Assembly (NCBI RefSeq): GCF_029227915.1
Contig: NC_079879.1
Span: forward strand, 14,386,001-14,450,000
DNA: 64,000 nt
From: Hydractinia symbiolongicarpus
Taxonomy: Eukaryota > Cnidaria > Hydrozoa > Anthoathecata > Hydractiniidae
Reading direction: 5' to 3'
Shown here: positions 29,709 to 40,604 of the stretch, piece by piece
How the letters are laid out: every line of letters begins with the position of its first letter
Numbering within the stretch: position 1 is the first letter of the stretch
The notes under the pieces: model-generated
What the model was told of the DNA's origin: nothing
The model's input: the letters and a program-made list of their open reading frames with translations, nothing else
Databases searched by the model: none
Translations under genes and position numbers: made by a program

Positions 29709-30862
29709 ACAACCACAGGAGAAAAACTAAATCCTAATAGATCACTTAGAAATGCTTTTGGAATTAAAGGGAATAGACAACATCCCAGGAACAACCAGGT
29801 TAACATTTGATATTACTCTTAATTCAACCGATGATTTGAACAGAACATTGGTTAAAAATATTGGAAGGGCTATTATTAAGAAAAAAGTTATAAAAATTGA
29901 GGGTAATGAAATACTTAGTATTGATGATAGTGACACACTTGACACATGATCTATGGATGGCATATTCTGAAAGACGAAATGCTATATTTCAAGGTATTGT
30001 TACTAAAGGAAATCGACAAGCTGAAAATGCTATTAAATATCGAATTGGTGCAGGAGACAAAGCAGCAAATACTGGAGATGAAGCAATATCTACAGCATTC
30101 GGTTATAAGTTTTGTATTCCACTAGACTTTAAAATGCTGGAAAGTTCTATGCCCTTCTATCAGTCTGGACTAGCGGGTAGGCTTTCATACGAACTAACGT
30201 TTAATGAATACAATAAAGTGATTAAGAGTGACAAAACGGAGGCTACATACACTATTAGCAACATCTCATTGGAGTTTGATGTAATTTCTAATTCAAGATT
30301 GGCATCCGAAATCAAAAATGAATATATGTGGACGAGTATTTTGTATGATCGATTTTTAAGGCACAGACATCTTGTTCTAAAAGATGCTGATACAGTATAA
30401 AATATGAATTTCAACACACCAGCAAAGAGTCTAAAAGGTATTCTAATGCTGTTTACAAAAGAGACTAATTGGCCAAGAGACACTGAAAAATTCTAAAAAC
30501 CTAAAATTACTAATGTTGAGGTAGCTGTTGAAGGAAAATCTAATCAATGGGATGAAATCAAGAAACACTTTGGTGCTGGTAGATTGAAACAACGTGGCTC
30601 AGCACAACATGAGTTAAATGTATTTGATATGAGAATGGTAGATTATTATACAAAACAATTTGGATTGTGGTTGGATTTTAGATCATCTGATGATAACACA
30701 CTACATGGAACAGGTAGACGTATTGAGAATGCTTCAGAAGGTATTACTCTTGCTATTACAAAGACGGCTGGAGCTGGTGGTAATCTGCAGTGTTATATCT
30801 ATCTATTTATGGATGCCCAAATTAACATTTTAAATGGTGAATTTGTTAATATTATGTACTAA
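29706..30862 (+). pseudogene. Major capsid protein (double jelly-roll), broken (Element 2)
   Basis: ATG 29706 starts the frame, which shifts near 29750 (to GTTRLTFDITLNS...) and near 29945 (to DLWMAYSERRNAIFQGIV). It then runs through FCIPLDFKMLESSMPFYQ to TAA 30398-30400, continues in frame past that stop with NTPAKSLKGILMLF to another TAA near 30494, and finishes in the frame ending GLWLDFRSSDDNTLHGTGRRIEN...YLFMDAQINILNGEF. It aligns with the Element 1 capsid (13750-14964) throughout. Confidence 0.87.
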
Positions 30863-30869
30863 ATATATA

Positions 30870-31481
30870 ATGAACTTTCCAAAATTTCCTCATAGTGCAA
30901 TGTTTGTTGGTGCAACCGCATGTGGTAAAACCAAATACTTATTAAAACTACTTGAAACTAAATATAAGCACCATTTTGAATACATTATTATTCTATGTCC
31001 AACAGTTTTAGATAATAAGACGTACTTATCAAGAAAGTGGTTACTCAATGATGAAAGTGTATTTATTGTTTATGATGTAGAATGTAAATTAAATGAATGG
31101 ATTAGACTATTTACCAATAATTTTAAGGGCCACAAAACACTATTTATAATTGATGATTGTTCTGCTGAAGAAGAAATAAATAAAAAACGTGGTGCATTAT
31201 CAGAACTTGCATTCTCTAGTAAACATAGAAATCACTCCCTATGGGTATTAACACAAAAGTATAATTCGGTTTCAAAAGACATTAAAGAACAAGTTAAATG
31301 GCTTTGCTTGTTCTTCACCAAAGATAGAGATAGTTTTGAAGATTGTTTAAGGGAGAATGATGTTGTGCCAGGTAAGAATGAACGAGATAGATTAAAAACA
31401 CTCCTGCAAAATCTGCCATATTCTAAACTTATATTGAAGTGTTACCAGCCAACTAGTTATTATTTTTTAAAATCCTGCTAA
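30870..31481 (+). CDS. A32/FtsK-HerA-type DNA packaging ATPase, intact (Element 2)
   Basis: 203 residues from ATG 30870. Walker A is G14-ATACGK-T21, ILCPT at 41-45, Walker B TLFIIDD at 90-96, then HSLWVLTQ. It translocates viral DNA into capsids in this family. The start overlaps the end of the capsid region by a few bases in spacing only (8 bp after its stop). No break is seen, unlike the Element 1 copy. Confidence 0.92.
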   Translation: MNFPKFPHSAMFVGATACGKTKYLLKLLETKYKHHFEYIIILCPTVLDNKTYLSRKWLLNDESVFIVYDVECKLNEWIRLFTNNFKGHKTLFIIDDCSAEEEINKKRGALSELAFSSKHRNHSLWVLTQKYNSVSKDIKEQVKWLCLFFTKDRDSFEDCLRENDVVPGKNERDRLKTLLQNLPYSKLILKCYQPTSYYFLKSC

Positions 31482-31638
31482 AATTTGTTGATACACTAGT
31501 TATACGCTAGTTATAATTTTGTTAATTAATAATATAATGATTGAATACGTTAACTTCATTTTGTTATTAGCAATTATTTTTGCAATTATATATCCATGTT
31601 ATAAGTTGCGTAAGATTTTCTATCTTATAAATATAGTA

Positions 31639-32265
31639 ATGGATTCTAAGATACTTGATCAACTAACTAATTTAGAAGAGAAAGTTGCTAAAGAAATAAA
31701 ACCTAAAAGAAATGTTAGAAGAAAGAAAAAGATAGAACAGCCATTAATTGAAGAACCAATGGAAGAAGTGGATCCTGAAAAAAGGAATAGACTGATTATT
31801 TGTGTGCTATCAGGCAATTCTAAACAACATCTAAGTAAAGAATACACTGAACAACAAATAATGGAGATGAATGCAGTTGAGATAAATAATATTTCAACAA
31901 GATATGAGAGCAAATTAAGTGGCCAGATGACTAAATCATTAGGAAAATCATTAATTGAATTATATTCTAATATAGCATGTGGAGCTTTATGTATGGAAAA
32001 TAAAAATGAACTAAACGATGATCTAGAGAATGATCCATTTCTTAATACTCCTTTACAGAGATTCACTTGTGATACGTACTATCAATTTGGTGCAATGCTA
32101 GCACCAGTTAGTGTAGCCATGATTACAGGTAGACATTATGTGAAAAATTCTAGTACTAATTGTAGTAATAATGCAAGAGCAGCAAATAGTGGAACCAACA
32201 ACAGCAGTAGCAACAGTAGTGGAGGAGCAGAAAGTAACAAAACAGAAGAATCCCCTAAGAGTTGA
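31639..32265 (+). CDS. Conserved Polinton protein with basic N-terminus
   Basis: 208 residues from ATG 31639 (MDSKILDQLTNLEE). Basic KPKRNVRRKKK, then NRLIICVLSGNSKQHL, EINNISTRYESKLSGQMTKSLGKSLIELYS, DPFLNTPLQRFTCDTYYQFG and a hydrophobic LAPVSVAMIT. The family is familiar from Polintons, with no known function. The frame is also open upstream to ATG 31537 with an extra membrane segment, possibly a separate small gene fused in frame. The last 30 residues are Asn/Ser-rich and overlap the next gene, so the C-terminus may be frameshifted. Confidence 0.65.
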   Translation: MDSKILDQLTNLEEKVAKEIKPKRNVRRKKKIEQPLIEEPMEEVDPEKRNRLIICVLSGNSKQHLSKEYTEQQIMEMNAVEINNISTRYESKLSGQMTKSLGKSLIELYSNIACGALCMENKNELNDDLENDPFLNTPLQRFTCDTYYQFGAMLAPVSVAMITGRHYVKNSSTNCSNNARAANSGTNNSSSNSSGGAESNKTEESPKS

Positions 32266-32557
32266 ACAGGGTAAAAAGCTTGTTGAACATAATCGTCGTA
32301 AAAAAGAAGAATTAAAGAGACTCAATGATAGTATAACTAAGCAAGAAGAACACCATGTTGAAAAACAAAACAAAACGAATAATTACCAGTATGTGATTGT
32401 TGGTGCAGGCATATTGTTAATAGGTGGATATATTGCAGAAAGTCAAATAAAAACGAAAATACCAGTATTACAACAAAAACCACAGTCAATTGAAGAACCA
32501 GAAAGGTCAAAGGTAGTTATCCAAAAACCTAGTAAAGATATCTTTAGTATGGAATAA
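32171..32557 (+). CDS. Small single-pass membrane protein (Element 2)
   Basis: 128 residues, ATG 32171. N-terminal VEPTTAVATVVEEQ, basic NPLRVEQGKKLVEHNRRKKEELKRL, membrane segment YVIVGAGILLIGGYIA (about 75-90) and the ending PSKDIFSME. It is the counterpart of 8540-8896, with the same start-to-end architecture. Confidence 0.8.
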   Translation: MQEQQIVEPTTAVATVVEEQKVTKQKNPLRVEQGKKLVEHNRRKKEELKRLNDSITKQEEHHVEKQNKTNNYQYVIVGAGILLIGGYIAESQIKTKIPVLQQKPQSIEEPERSKVVIQKPSKDIFSME

Positions 32558-32580
32558 CTTTTTCTATGCCATAATATATA

Positions 32581-32724
32581 ATGAGTACTACGGATTACAC
32601 TAAAAATATAAAAGAAAGCCTGTATCATGGAGCTGTCGTTTATGGACTTGTTGTTGGATACACAATGCTAGGAAAATCACTGTTTAAAATGACACCACCA
32701 TCTCTTAGTAAATTTGATATATAG
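32581..32724 (+). CDS. 47-residue hydrophobic protein
   Basis: Intact short gene with the TAATATATAATG start context. It has an amphipathic N-terminus (TTDYTKNIKESLYHG), one membrane segment (AVVYGLVVGYTMLG) and the ending TPPSLSKFDI. It sits between two other membrane-protein genes. Confidence 0.65.
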   Translation: MSTTDYTKNIKESLYHGAVVYGLVVGYTMLGKSLFKMTPPSLSKFDI

Positions 32725-32763
32725 GATACTTTTAAATTGGTAGTTGTTGTTGCTGCTGCTGAT

Positions 32764-33133
32764 ATGACCAAGGACTATCTAATAAAAATGGCTGGATTAG
32801 CAATGATGGGTATTGGTGCTGTTGTGAATGCGCTTGCTTTCTCAGGTAGTAATTTCCTTTTTAGTGCATTAAGGGGAAGTGATGAAGAGAGAAAAAGACA
32901 CGACCTAGCAATTGAAACAATGCAAAAGACCTAAATAGCATGGGCTGAAAAACTTATCGGAAAAGAGGTTTGATGACTTAGGACTTGCGATGAAAAGATA
33001 TTATGTGCTTACTGGTACCAAACTTCCAGGACTACCACTTGAACCTAAATTATCAGACTTCTATAAACCATCAGGATCACAGAAATATAGGGAATTAGGA
33101 TTTATTGTTGCTAGTATGACTATGGTTGGTTAA
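32764..33133 (+). pseudogene. Conserved Polinton membrane protein, frameshifted (Element 2)
   Basis: ATG 32764. Hydrophobic MAGLAMMGIGAVVNALAFSGSNFLFS and EERKRHDLAIE to a stop at 32932-32934. The remainder is in another frame: LAMKRYYVLTGTKLPGLPLEPKLSDFYKPS and a short hydrophobic end, stop 33131-33133. A middle segment seems lost. Counterpart of 13288-13706. Confidence 0.72.
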
Positions 33134-33467
33134 ATTAAATGTTATTAATGTTAATGACACTGTTTGGTTCAAAGCAAAAGTAATTGCCAATATATTGGAA
33201 TACACAAATACTCGCAAGGCTATAAGGGATCATGTTGAACCAGAAGATAAAACCACACTAAATGACTTCAAATCTAGGGGGTCTGTGGCGGTACCCCTAA
33301 AAAATGGACATATGATTTACATAAATGAATCAGGATTATATAGCCCTATTATTAGATCAAGGATGAAGAAATCAAAAGAATTCAAAAAATGGGTTACATG
33401 GGAAGTTTTATCATCAATAAGGAAAACTGGAAAGTATGATAACATACACAATGAAATCAGAATATAA
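33126..33467 (+). CDS. BRO-N domain protein (Element 2)
   Basis: 113 residues matching the BRO-N domain: VNDTVWFKAKVIANILEY, TRKAIRDHVEPEDK, INESGLYSPIIRSRMKKSKEFKKWVTWEVLSSIRKTG. Family members bind DNA in baculoviruses and relatives. The frame begins with TTG and overlaps the previous stop, so the original start has probably been lost by an indel. Unlike the Element 1 BRO protein it has no C-terminal domain. Confidence 0.78.
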   Translation: MVKLNVINVNDTVWFKAKVIANILEYTNTRKAIRDHVEPEDKTTLNDFKSRGSVAVPLKNGHMIYINESGLYSPIIRSRMKKSKEFKKWVTWEVLSSIRKTGKYDNIHNEIRI

Positions 33468-33887
33468 TCTACATTCAAAAGTTGTCAATTATATTAGAAA
33501 CCATTATCCGGATACAATTATGTGTGTATCATTGGGTGAAAATCACATAAATAGTAACATGAGAATAAGATCATACAATATGGGATATCAGAAGGGTGCA
33601 CCACATATGGTAATACAAAATTTTCACATGTTATATCCAGGATTTGTAATTGAGTTTAAAACACCAAGGGAAATGGCCAATTAACTGATAATCAGAGAGT
33701 TATGACACAGAAATATAAATTAAATGGATATAAGATACTGGTAAGCAATGATTATGATGAAATTATAACAGATATCATTAAGTTATTCTATAAGATTAGA
33801 ATCAAATGTAAATATTGTCATAGGACTTTTAAATCACAAGAAACATTAGACAGTCATCTAAAACACATTCATAAAAAACTTAAGTAA
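33451..33887 (+). pseudogene. VRR-NUC-like nuclease with C2H2 finger, frameshifted
   Basis: From ATG 33451 (or 33436, overlapping the BRO-N stop): HSKVVNYIRNHYPDTIMCVSLGEN, GYQKGAPHMVI and FVIEFKTP, which fit the E...D...ExK pattern of VRR-NUC/PD-(D/E)XK nucleases. A one-base loss near 33670 shifts the frame. The continuation (33702-33887) has YKILVSNDYDEII and a C2H2 finger CKYCHRTFKSQETLDSHLKHIH. Such genes accompany many Polintons. Confidence 0.7.
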
Positions 33888-34052
33888 ATAAAGTATCATA
33901 TTTCAGTTATCTAAAAATGAGTTAAAAGATATACATATATTTTTTGTATATATTTATATCTAATGGATCAATATATACGCACTTGCTTATAAAAAACAAT
34001 ATAGTAGTTAGGAAATTAGACCTAAAGAGATACAACTTTATTAAAGTATAAA
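33888..34052. other. Short AT-rich intergenic spacer
   Basis: No gene seen; it ends in TTAAAGTATAAAATG at the polymerase start. Confidence 0.5.
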
Positions 34053-35116
34053 ATGAATAAAATAATTTCCAAAACTATAGATCTTCAAAAACTAAGCAAG
34101 GCTGAGCTAATTAATTTAATACTTGGTAATAAAACCACTGATGAGAAACCTTGGTATATTAGATATCCAGAGACCAAGATATGGGTCAAGATAGATGGTG
34201 CAACGCATAAAAAACTTTTGAAACAGGGTAAGATAGAACCCTATAAGCCAATGTCAGCACCCAGACCCACTAAACCTGCACCAGCACCAAGACCCATAAA
34301 ACCAACACCAGCACCCAGACCCAGTAAACAAACACCAGCACCCAGACCAACTAAACCAACACCAGTACCAAGAAAAACTGTTCCAACCCCAATAATACAA
34401 CTTGATAGTGCATTTGAGATGGCAACTAATTCATTCGAGGTTAAAATTAAAAATAATATGGATCCATTAAAAATCCACAAGAAATAATATATCTGGTATT
34501 TTAAATAGAGAATTGGTGAAATTAAAAGGTTTCAAATATGTGGAAACATTAAAAATAACATTTGTAAAGCCTCTTAATGCAAATGATATGGTGTTTAAAA
34601 CTGCATACTTTAAAAATAGAGTATACACTGTCACAAATGAAAATGATATCCATTATGCTATAAATCTATCATCTCAGCAAATAATAAATCTATCAACCAA
34701 TGGATTTCTGAAAGATCTGGATGGACTATTGAATCAGTAGATTCACATTGAGTTTAACATTATATGATCCACTAAACGGATCAAGTTATATAGAACTACC
34801 CAAAGAATTAAGAAATAGTTCAAAGGGACTAATCAATATGCAAAATACAGATAATGAATGTTTTAGATGGTGTCATATTAGGCATTTAAACAAATATAAG
34901 GGATCGCAACCGGAAAGAATTAAAAAATCCGATAGAAGATATGTAGAGGAATTGAACTATGATGGTATTAAGTTTCCTGTAACGACTAAACAGTATAATA
35001 AAATTGAAAAACAAAACAATATCAGAATAAATGCATCGGATATGAGGATAAAAAACCATATCCAATATGTATATCAAAAGAGAAGTATGAAGATAGTATG
35101 TCCCTACTATTAATAA
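34053..35116 (+). pseudogene. DNA polymerase B, N-terminal part (Element 2)
   Basis: ATG 34053 starts a SAP-like lead (SKAELINLIL), then a proline-rich linker of APRPxKPxP repeats (about 34250-34390) and SFEVKIKNNMDPL, ending in a stop at 34485-34487. The second piece, 34513-34740, has FKYVETLKITFVKPL. The third, 34748-35113, has GSSYIELPKELRNSSKGLINMQNTDNECFRWCHIRHLN and IKFPVTTKQYNKIEKQNNI. This order matches the long N-terminal extension of cnidarian Polinton polymerases. Two or three frameshifts are present, and the 4-kb insertion follows. Confidence 0.82.
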
Positions 35117-38100
35117 CAAACTAGTCGATAAGGCCCGTGGAGAAATCCACTTAGGCAGATGGGCAATGGAAAAATAGGTTGTTTTAGATGTTTTGCTGAA
35201 GGCAGCAGTGAAGATCCCAAAAAAATTAGAGAAATTTATTTTATTCTTTTATTGTATTGTGTAGAGGTTTAAACGCTGATTAAAATAATGTATAGGATGA
35301 TATGTTTTCGAGAAACGCAAAAGCAGATATAAGGGTTTAAAAATTGTGCTGACGTCAACAAAGGCCCGTGAAAACACAAAACATTTTTTTTTGAAATTTA
35401 TATACCTGTTGCCTTCCTCGTATAGATCTTGAAACGCTGATCGAGAAAATGTATAGGATCATGTACTTTTAACAAACGGTTGCAGAGATATTAGAGTTTG
35501 AAGGTTTTTTGATGACGTCATCAACCCGTCCATTCTGACACGGATCTGGGGACCTAGGTTTGGGAAACTTACCCAAATTGGTCCCAGGTGGTCCCTAGTT
35601 ACCCACGCGGTGAAAAATCATTGACGTCACCACCTCGTTTCCAAGTTATTTGGCCTCAAGGTTTTAAGTGCACTGTAATGGCTTCACTAATCTTAATTAA
35701 CTTTCCTTTGACGTCAATACTATTTAAACGTTAAAGTTTTTTGAATAGTATTAACCTGCTAAGTTTGGTACATTACAGAACAATTTTATAGGCGATGTTT
35801 AATAGAATTTGTTAAAGAAAATTGTAAAGAATATAATCCACTTTGAAAAAGTCACAGACAGAACTGGCGTATTATTATATAGACTAGTCGATAAGGCCCG
35901 TGGAAAAATCCACTTAGGCAGGATAACAGAGAAAAACAACCGTCATTTAAATTTTATGATGTCAGCAGAGACCTGTCAGAACACAATTTTTTTTTTCTCA
36001 AAAATGTGTATGCCTGTTGCCTTCATCATATAGATCTTGAAACGCTGATCAAGAAAATGTATAGGATCGTGTAGTTGTGACAAACGGATGCAGAGATATT
36101 AGGGTTTAAAAGTTTTTTTATGACGTCATTAACCCGTCCATTCCGAAACGGATTCGGTGACCCAGGTTGAAAAACTTACCCAAATTGGTCCCAGGTAGTC
36201 CCTAGTTACCCACGCAGGAGATGACGTCAGTTATTTCCACCCGTTTCCAAGTTATTTAGCCTTAAATTTAAAAGTGCAATGCAATGGCTTCACTAATCTT
36301 AATATACTTTCCTTTGACGTCAATATTGCTCTAACGTCAAAGTTTGCTAATTTACAGAACAAATTTATAGGCGATGTTTTATAATTTAATCCACTTTGCA
36401 AAATTCACAGACAGAAGCTCCGTATTATTATAGAGACTAGTCGATAAGGCCCGTGGAGAAATCCACTTAGGCAGAAGGACAATGGGAAAATAGGTTCTTT
36501 TAGATGTTTTTCTGACGTCAGCAGTGTATATACAAAAAAATGTTCTTAAAATCTTACACAAAATGTCAAATATCAAATCGCATTAAATCCTCCACACAAA
36601 TCTTACACAAAATAAAAAAGAACAGCTTGCAAGGTGTAAAAAGTTACAACAACGACACTCACAACACTAAACTCACAAAACCGACAGTAAGAAGACCGAC
36701 AGTTACAACACCAACAGTCACAACACGGATAATAACAATTTCAAAAATAACGCATCTCAAATATTTACATCTTATAAGTGATTATGTTGAAAACCCTCAG
36801 TATTTTATTCTGAAGTGTCAAAAAGGAGGCCTCCAAGAGTTAGCAAAAATAAGTTTTTTACACATTTTAAATATTGTTTTTCCCTTACGCTTATACAAAA
36901 TTATAAAAAAGCCGTAGTTTGGAAAACATAAAATTTAAATCTAGAAAAGTCAGTCATTTTAGTTGCATTACCATCCTCTCCCACAAAAATTTACACAAAA
37001 TGTAAAAATCAACCAGTTAAGAACACAAAAATTTTCTCTTTTAGTTCCGCACTGCCCTTTACCAACAATTTTAAACATAAATGTCAAAAAATTAATGAGC
37101 AAAGAATAAACTTGAATCAACAAAGATTATGTGTAGAGCTTGAAACACTAATCAAAATAATGTTAGAATTAAGTACAACACTAACAATAATAATAAAGTC
37201 AGAAATAACACATCTCAAATATTTACTTTGTTGAAAACCTTTAATATTTCAATCAGAAGTGTCAAAAAACATCAAATTTATATCTGGAAAACATTTATTC
37301 AATTACATACTATCCTGTTTCCCAAAAATATACACAAATTGTAAAAATTAACAGGTTAAGAACACAAAAAAAATTTCCTTTGTATAATGATCTGTAGTTA
37401 CCTTTACCAACCATTTTAAACGTGAATGTCAAAAATAAATAAGGAGTAAATTTGAATCAACAAAGATATTACTTTTGGAAAACAGAGTGTATATACGGTC
37501 CGTCCTCACACAAGTTAACACAAAATGTAAAACAGATCGGTTTTTGAGGAGCACATCCAAATCAACAAAAATCAGTTCATTTAGCATGTTCTATATTGCT
37601 ATTGCCCATAAATCTTCCACAAAAAGGTTATGAAACACATCAAATTATAGAAAAATCAGGCATTTCATAAAATATAAAAAACAAAAAAGTTTTTTCATCA
37701 TCACCAAACACAGTTATATATTACCACAATTATAAAATTCTTAACAAAAACGTGAAACCATGGAATTTTCTTCCAGCAAAAATGACATCACATACAGTTT
37801 AGTTCTCCCCAACAAAAGTTTATAATACGAACTATGAAAAAGCCATTAGCTTACACAACAGCCTTTAGTGGAGGCCAATTCTACAAAATTTGTGCTTTCA
37901 GTATATTGCATGTGGTCTTTTTCCCACAAAAGTTTACAGAAAATTTTAAAAAACAGCAGTTTGCAACACAAACAAAAACACGAACAACCTTCCGAACCGA
38001 ACGACCATCCTCTCATAAATTAAAATAAAGTCAAAAACCCATGTAAATTTCCAATCAAATGTCTAGCTACACCCCCCTGTAAAAATAACCTGGCATTTTA

Positions 38101-39152
38101 CATGTAGGCTGACGAAAGTTAAACAGGATGTCAGAAACAAAACAATAAAAAATAACTTAACACACACACTTTAAATTCTGGAAAAAAAAATATTCCACTT
38201 GTCATATTGCACGTGGTCCCTTTGGAAAGTTTACAGGAAATGCGAAAAGAAATATAAAATACATCTGCAAAAGTTTAAGTCTTTAAAGATTTTGTAGGTA
38301 GGTAGCTAGCTAGCTAGCTTGTTACAACATAATTCGTGCTCATAAAAGAAAAGAAGTTTGGAAACTAAGGTAGCTAGCTATAGATAATTAAAAAAGAGGA
38401 ATAACAATATAAGTCATAGGTTAGAGCTAGCCCATGGAGGACAACATTAGCTAGCTAACAGTAGCTAAGACCCCCAGTTAAATATACTTAAACTGGGAAC
38501 ACTTAGCTAAAACTAAAGCTAGCTATTTATGCTTAGTAAAACACATATAAAGAGAAACAATAGTAATGTAAAAATAATAACATTACAGTGATCAGTAAGT
38601 TCAACAAACCAAAGTACTTTCTTCTTCTAACTTTACTACTTTACTTCTAGCTCTCTAGCTACCACTTCTCACTTCATTTCTTGGACTTTTCTTTCTCTGA
38701 ATTACTTTTTGCAATTTTTCAAGACGAAGGGGCTGTTTTCTTGTTGTTGCTTTTGTGTCGAGGGTTACCATTTTTCGGGAGTAAGCCGTAAAAATTTTTT
38801 CAGCAAATCAAGTTGCTTCATTTAGATCACGTGATGTAAACAAAGTACACCCGCTGGCAAAATGGATATAACTTTTTCGGAGACTTCAAAGGAAATTTCG
38901 GCTACATCAAAGGAAAATGAACACATCCACTTTGCCTGTCACAGACAGACGGACACACTCTCCGTATTATTATAATAGACTAGTCGTTGCCCGTGAAAAA
39001 ATCCACAGGTTCGCCCGTTCTTTATAATTACCCATTGCAACAAAGTGGACAAAATATATCACATTTGATATTCGTGTTTCCGTAGCACAATTTTCTAACT
39101 CAGCGGGGGGTCCGCGCAGAGACAGACAGACGACGGCTATTATTATAGAGAT
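35117..39152 (+). mobile_element. Nest of ACTAG...TATTATTA repeats inside the polymerase
   Basis: Four consecutive copies, each beginning ACTAGTCG(ATAAGG/TTG)CCCGTGG and ending (G/C)TATTATTATAGAG: about 35121-35880, 35881-36436, 36437-38976 and 38977-39152. The first three share long blocks (GATCTTGAAACGCTGATC, TGACGTCA, ACCCAAATTGGTCCCAG, CTAGTTACCCACGC). The third also carries 2.3 kb of AT-rich sequence with TAGC runs and no gene. The last is a short 175-bp version. They split the Element 2 polymerase between its N-terminal extension and the part resuming at about 39166. The class is uncertain and no coding capacity is seen. Confidence 0.75.
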
Positions 39153-39159
39153 GATGAAT

Positions 39160-40604
39160 ATAAACATTATGTACTAATTGATGATTTCAACAGTTTCATG
39201 TACAACAAAACAAAACATAGGGAAAGAAAACACTTGATAATAATTTTGAAATTTTAAATTTCAAAATTATCATAAACAATTAGAGGCATCATTTGTAATA
39301 TATGCAGATTTTGAAGGCATCACTGAGAAAGTACATGGATGTGCACCTAAAAACAGTAAATCATACACAGAAGCATACCAGAAACATGTGGATTGTGGAT
39401 ATGGTTATAAGGTTGTGTGTAGATATGATAACAAATATAGCAAACCATTAAAAATATATAGGGGTCCAGATGCTGTATACAAATTTATGGAAGAAATGAT
39501 AAAGGAAGCTAAATATTGTAAATACATTAAAAACAAACGTTTTAAACAAGATATGATGATGTCAAAAACTGATATCAAAAACTTCAAAACAGCAGATTGT
39601 TGCCACATATGTAATCAAAAATATATTGAGACAGATATTAAAGTTAGAGATCATTGCCATGTAACAGGTAAATATAGAGGATCAGCACATAATGATTGTA
39701 ATTTAAGTTATAGATTAACAGACAAAGTACCCGTAGTTTTCCATAATTTGAGAGGATATGATAGCCATTTTATTATGCAACAGATTGGTAAAATCGTTAA
39801 AAAACATTCGTATAAAAATAAATGGGGAGAACTCAAAGAAATGGACATTAACGTAATTCCAAACAATATGGAAAAATATATGGCATTCATGTTAGGTAGT
39901 CAGTTGAAATTTATTGATAGTTTACTATTCATGAGTTCTAGTTTGAAAAAATTAGCAGATAACCTTCCAAAAACATCATTTAAATATACAAAAGAGGAAT
40001 TTGGTGATAAAAAGAAATTTGAACTAATGACTAAAAAAGGTGTGTATCCCTACGATCATATGGATTCATTTGAGAAATTTGATGAGACACAATTACCGTA
40101 TTAAAAAGATTTATACAGTGTACTAATTGATGAATATATCACCGATGAGCAATATAAACATGCTAAAAGGGTATGGAAGAAGTTTGAATTGAAAACAATG
40201 GGAGAATACCTATATCTAAAATCTGATGTATTACTATTGGCAGATATATTTGAAAACTTTAGGGGTACATGTTTAGAATATTATAAATTGGACCCATGTC
40301 ATTATTATACATCTCCACGATTATCTTGGAATTCAATGCTGAAAATGACAAAAGTAGAACTTGAATTGATGACAGATATTGACATGTTTTTATTTATTGA
40401 AAAGGGATTTAGAGGTGGTGTATCATATATTGCTAACAGATATGGTAAGGCCGATAATAAGTACATTGATAATTATGATAAGGATATGCCATCGAAGTAT
40501 CTAATGTATTTGGATGCTAACAATCTATACGGTTATGGAATGTCACAATATCTACCAACTGGTGGATTTAGATGGCTAAAAGAAAAGGAAATAAAAAAAT
40601 GTAA
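39160..40604 (+). pseudogene. DNA polymerase B, exonuclease to motif A, truncated by satellite
   Basis: The polymerase resumes with KHYVLIDDF, then the usual C2H2 finger segment is missing, replaced by the palindrome at 39240-39270. It continues with exonuclease motif YADFE (about 39305), a zinc block CCHICNQKY...VRDHCHVTGKYRGSAHNDCN, LRGYDSHFIMQQI, FIDSLLFMSSSL, a stop at 40102-40104, YLYLKSDVLLLADIFENFR and motif A (LDANNLYGYGMSQYLP, about 40510). The satellite begins at about 40605, so motifs B and C are absent. Confidence 0.9.
39240..39270. repeat. Perfect 15-bp palindrome at a deletion junction
   Basis: Arms ATAATTTTGAAATTT (39240-39254) and AAATTTCAAAATTAT (39256-39270), one base between. 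The right arm is native polymerase coding sequence (KFQNYH); the left arm replaces the expected zinc-finger region. This fits a fold-back template switch with deletion. Confidence 0.85.

Noticed and set aside
36540-36917. 125-residue frame in the AT-rich part of the repeat nest
   Set aside because: Low-complexity Lys/Thr-rich sequence in repeat DNA, no conserved pattern.
1-40604. Adenain-type cysteine protease gene expected in Polintons
   Set aside because: No frame with a His...Asp/Glu...Gln...Cys protease layout was recognised in either element; it may be lost or lie outside the window.
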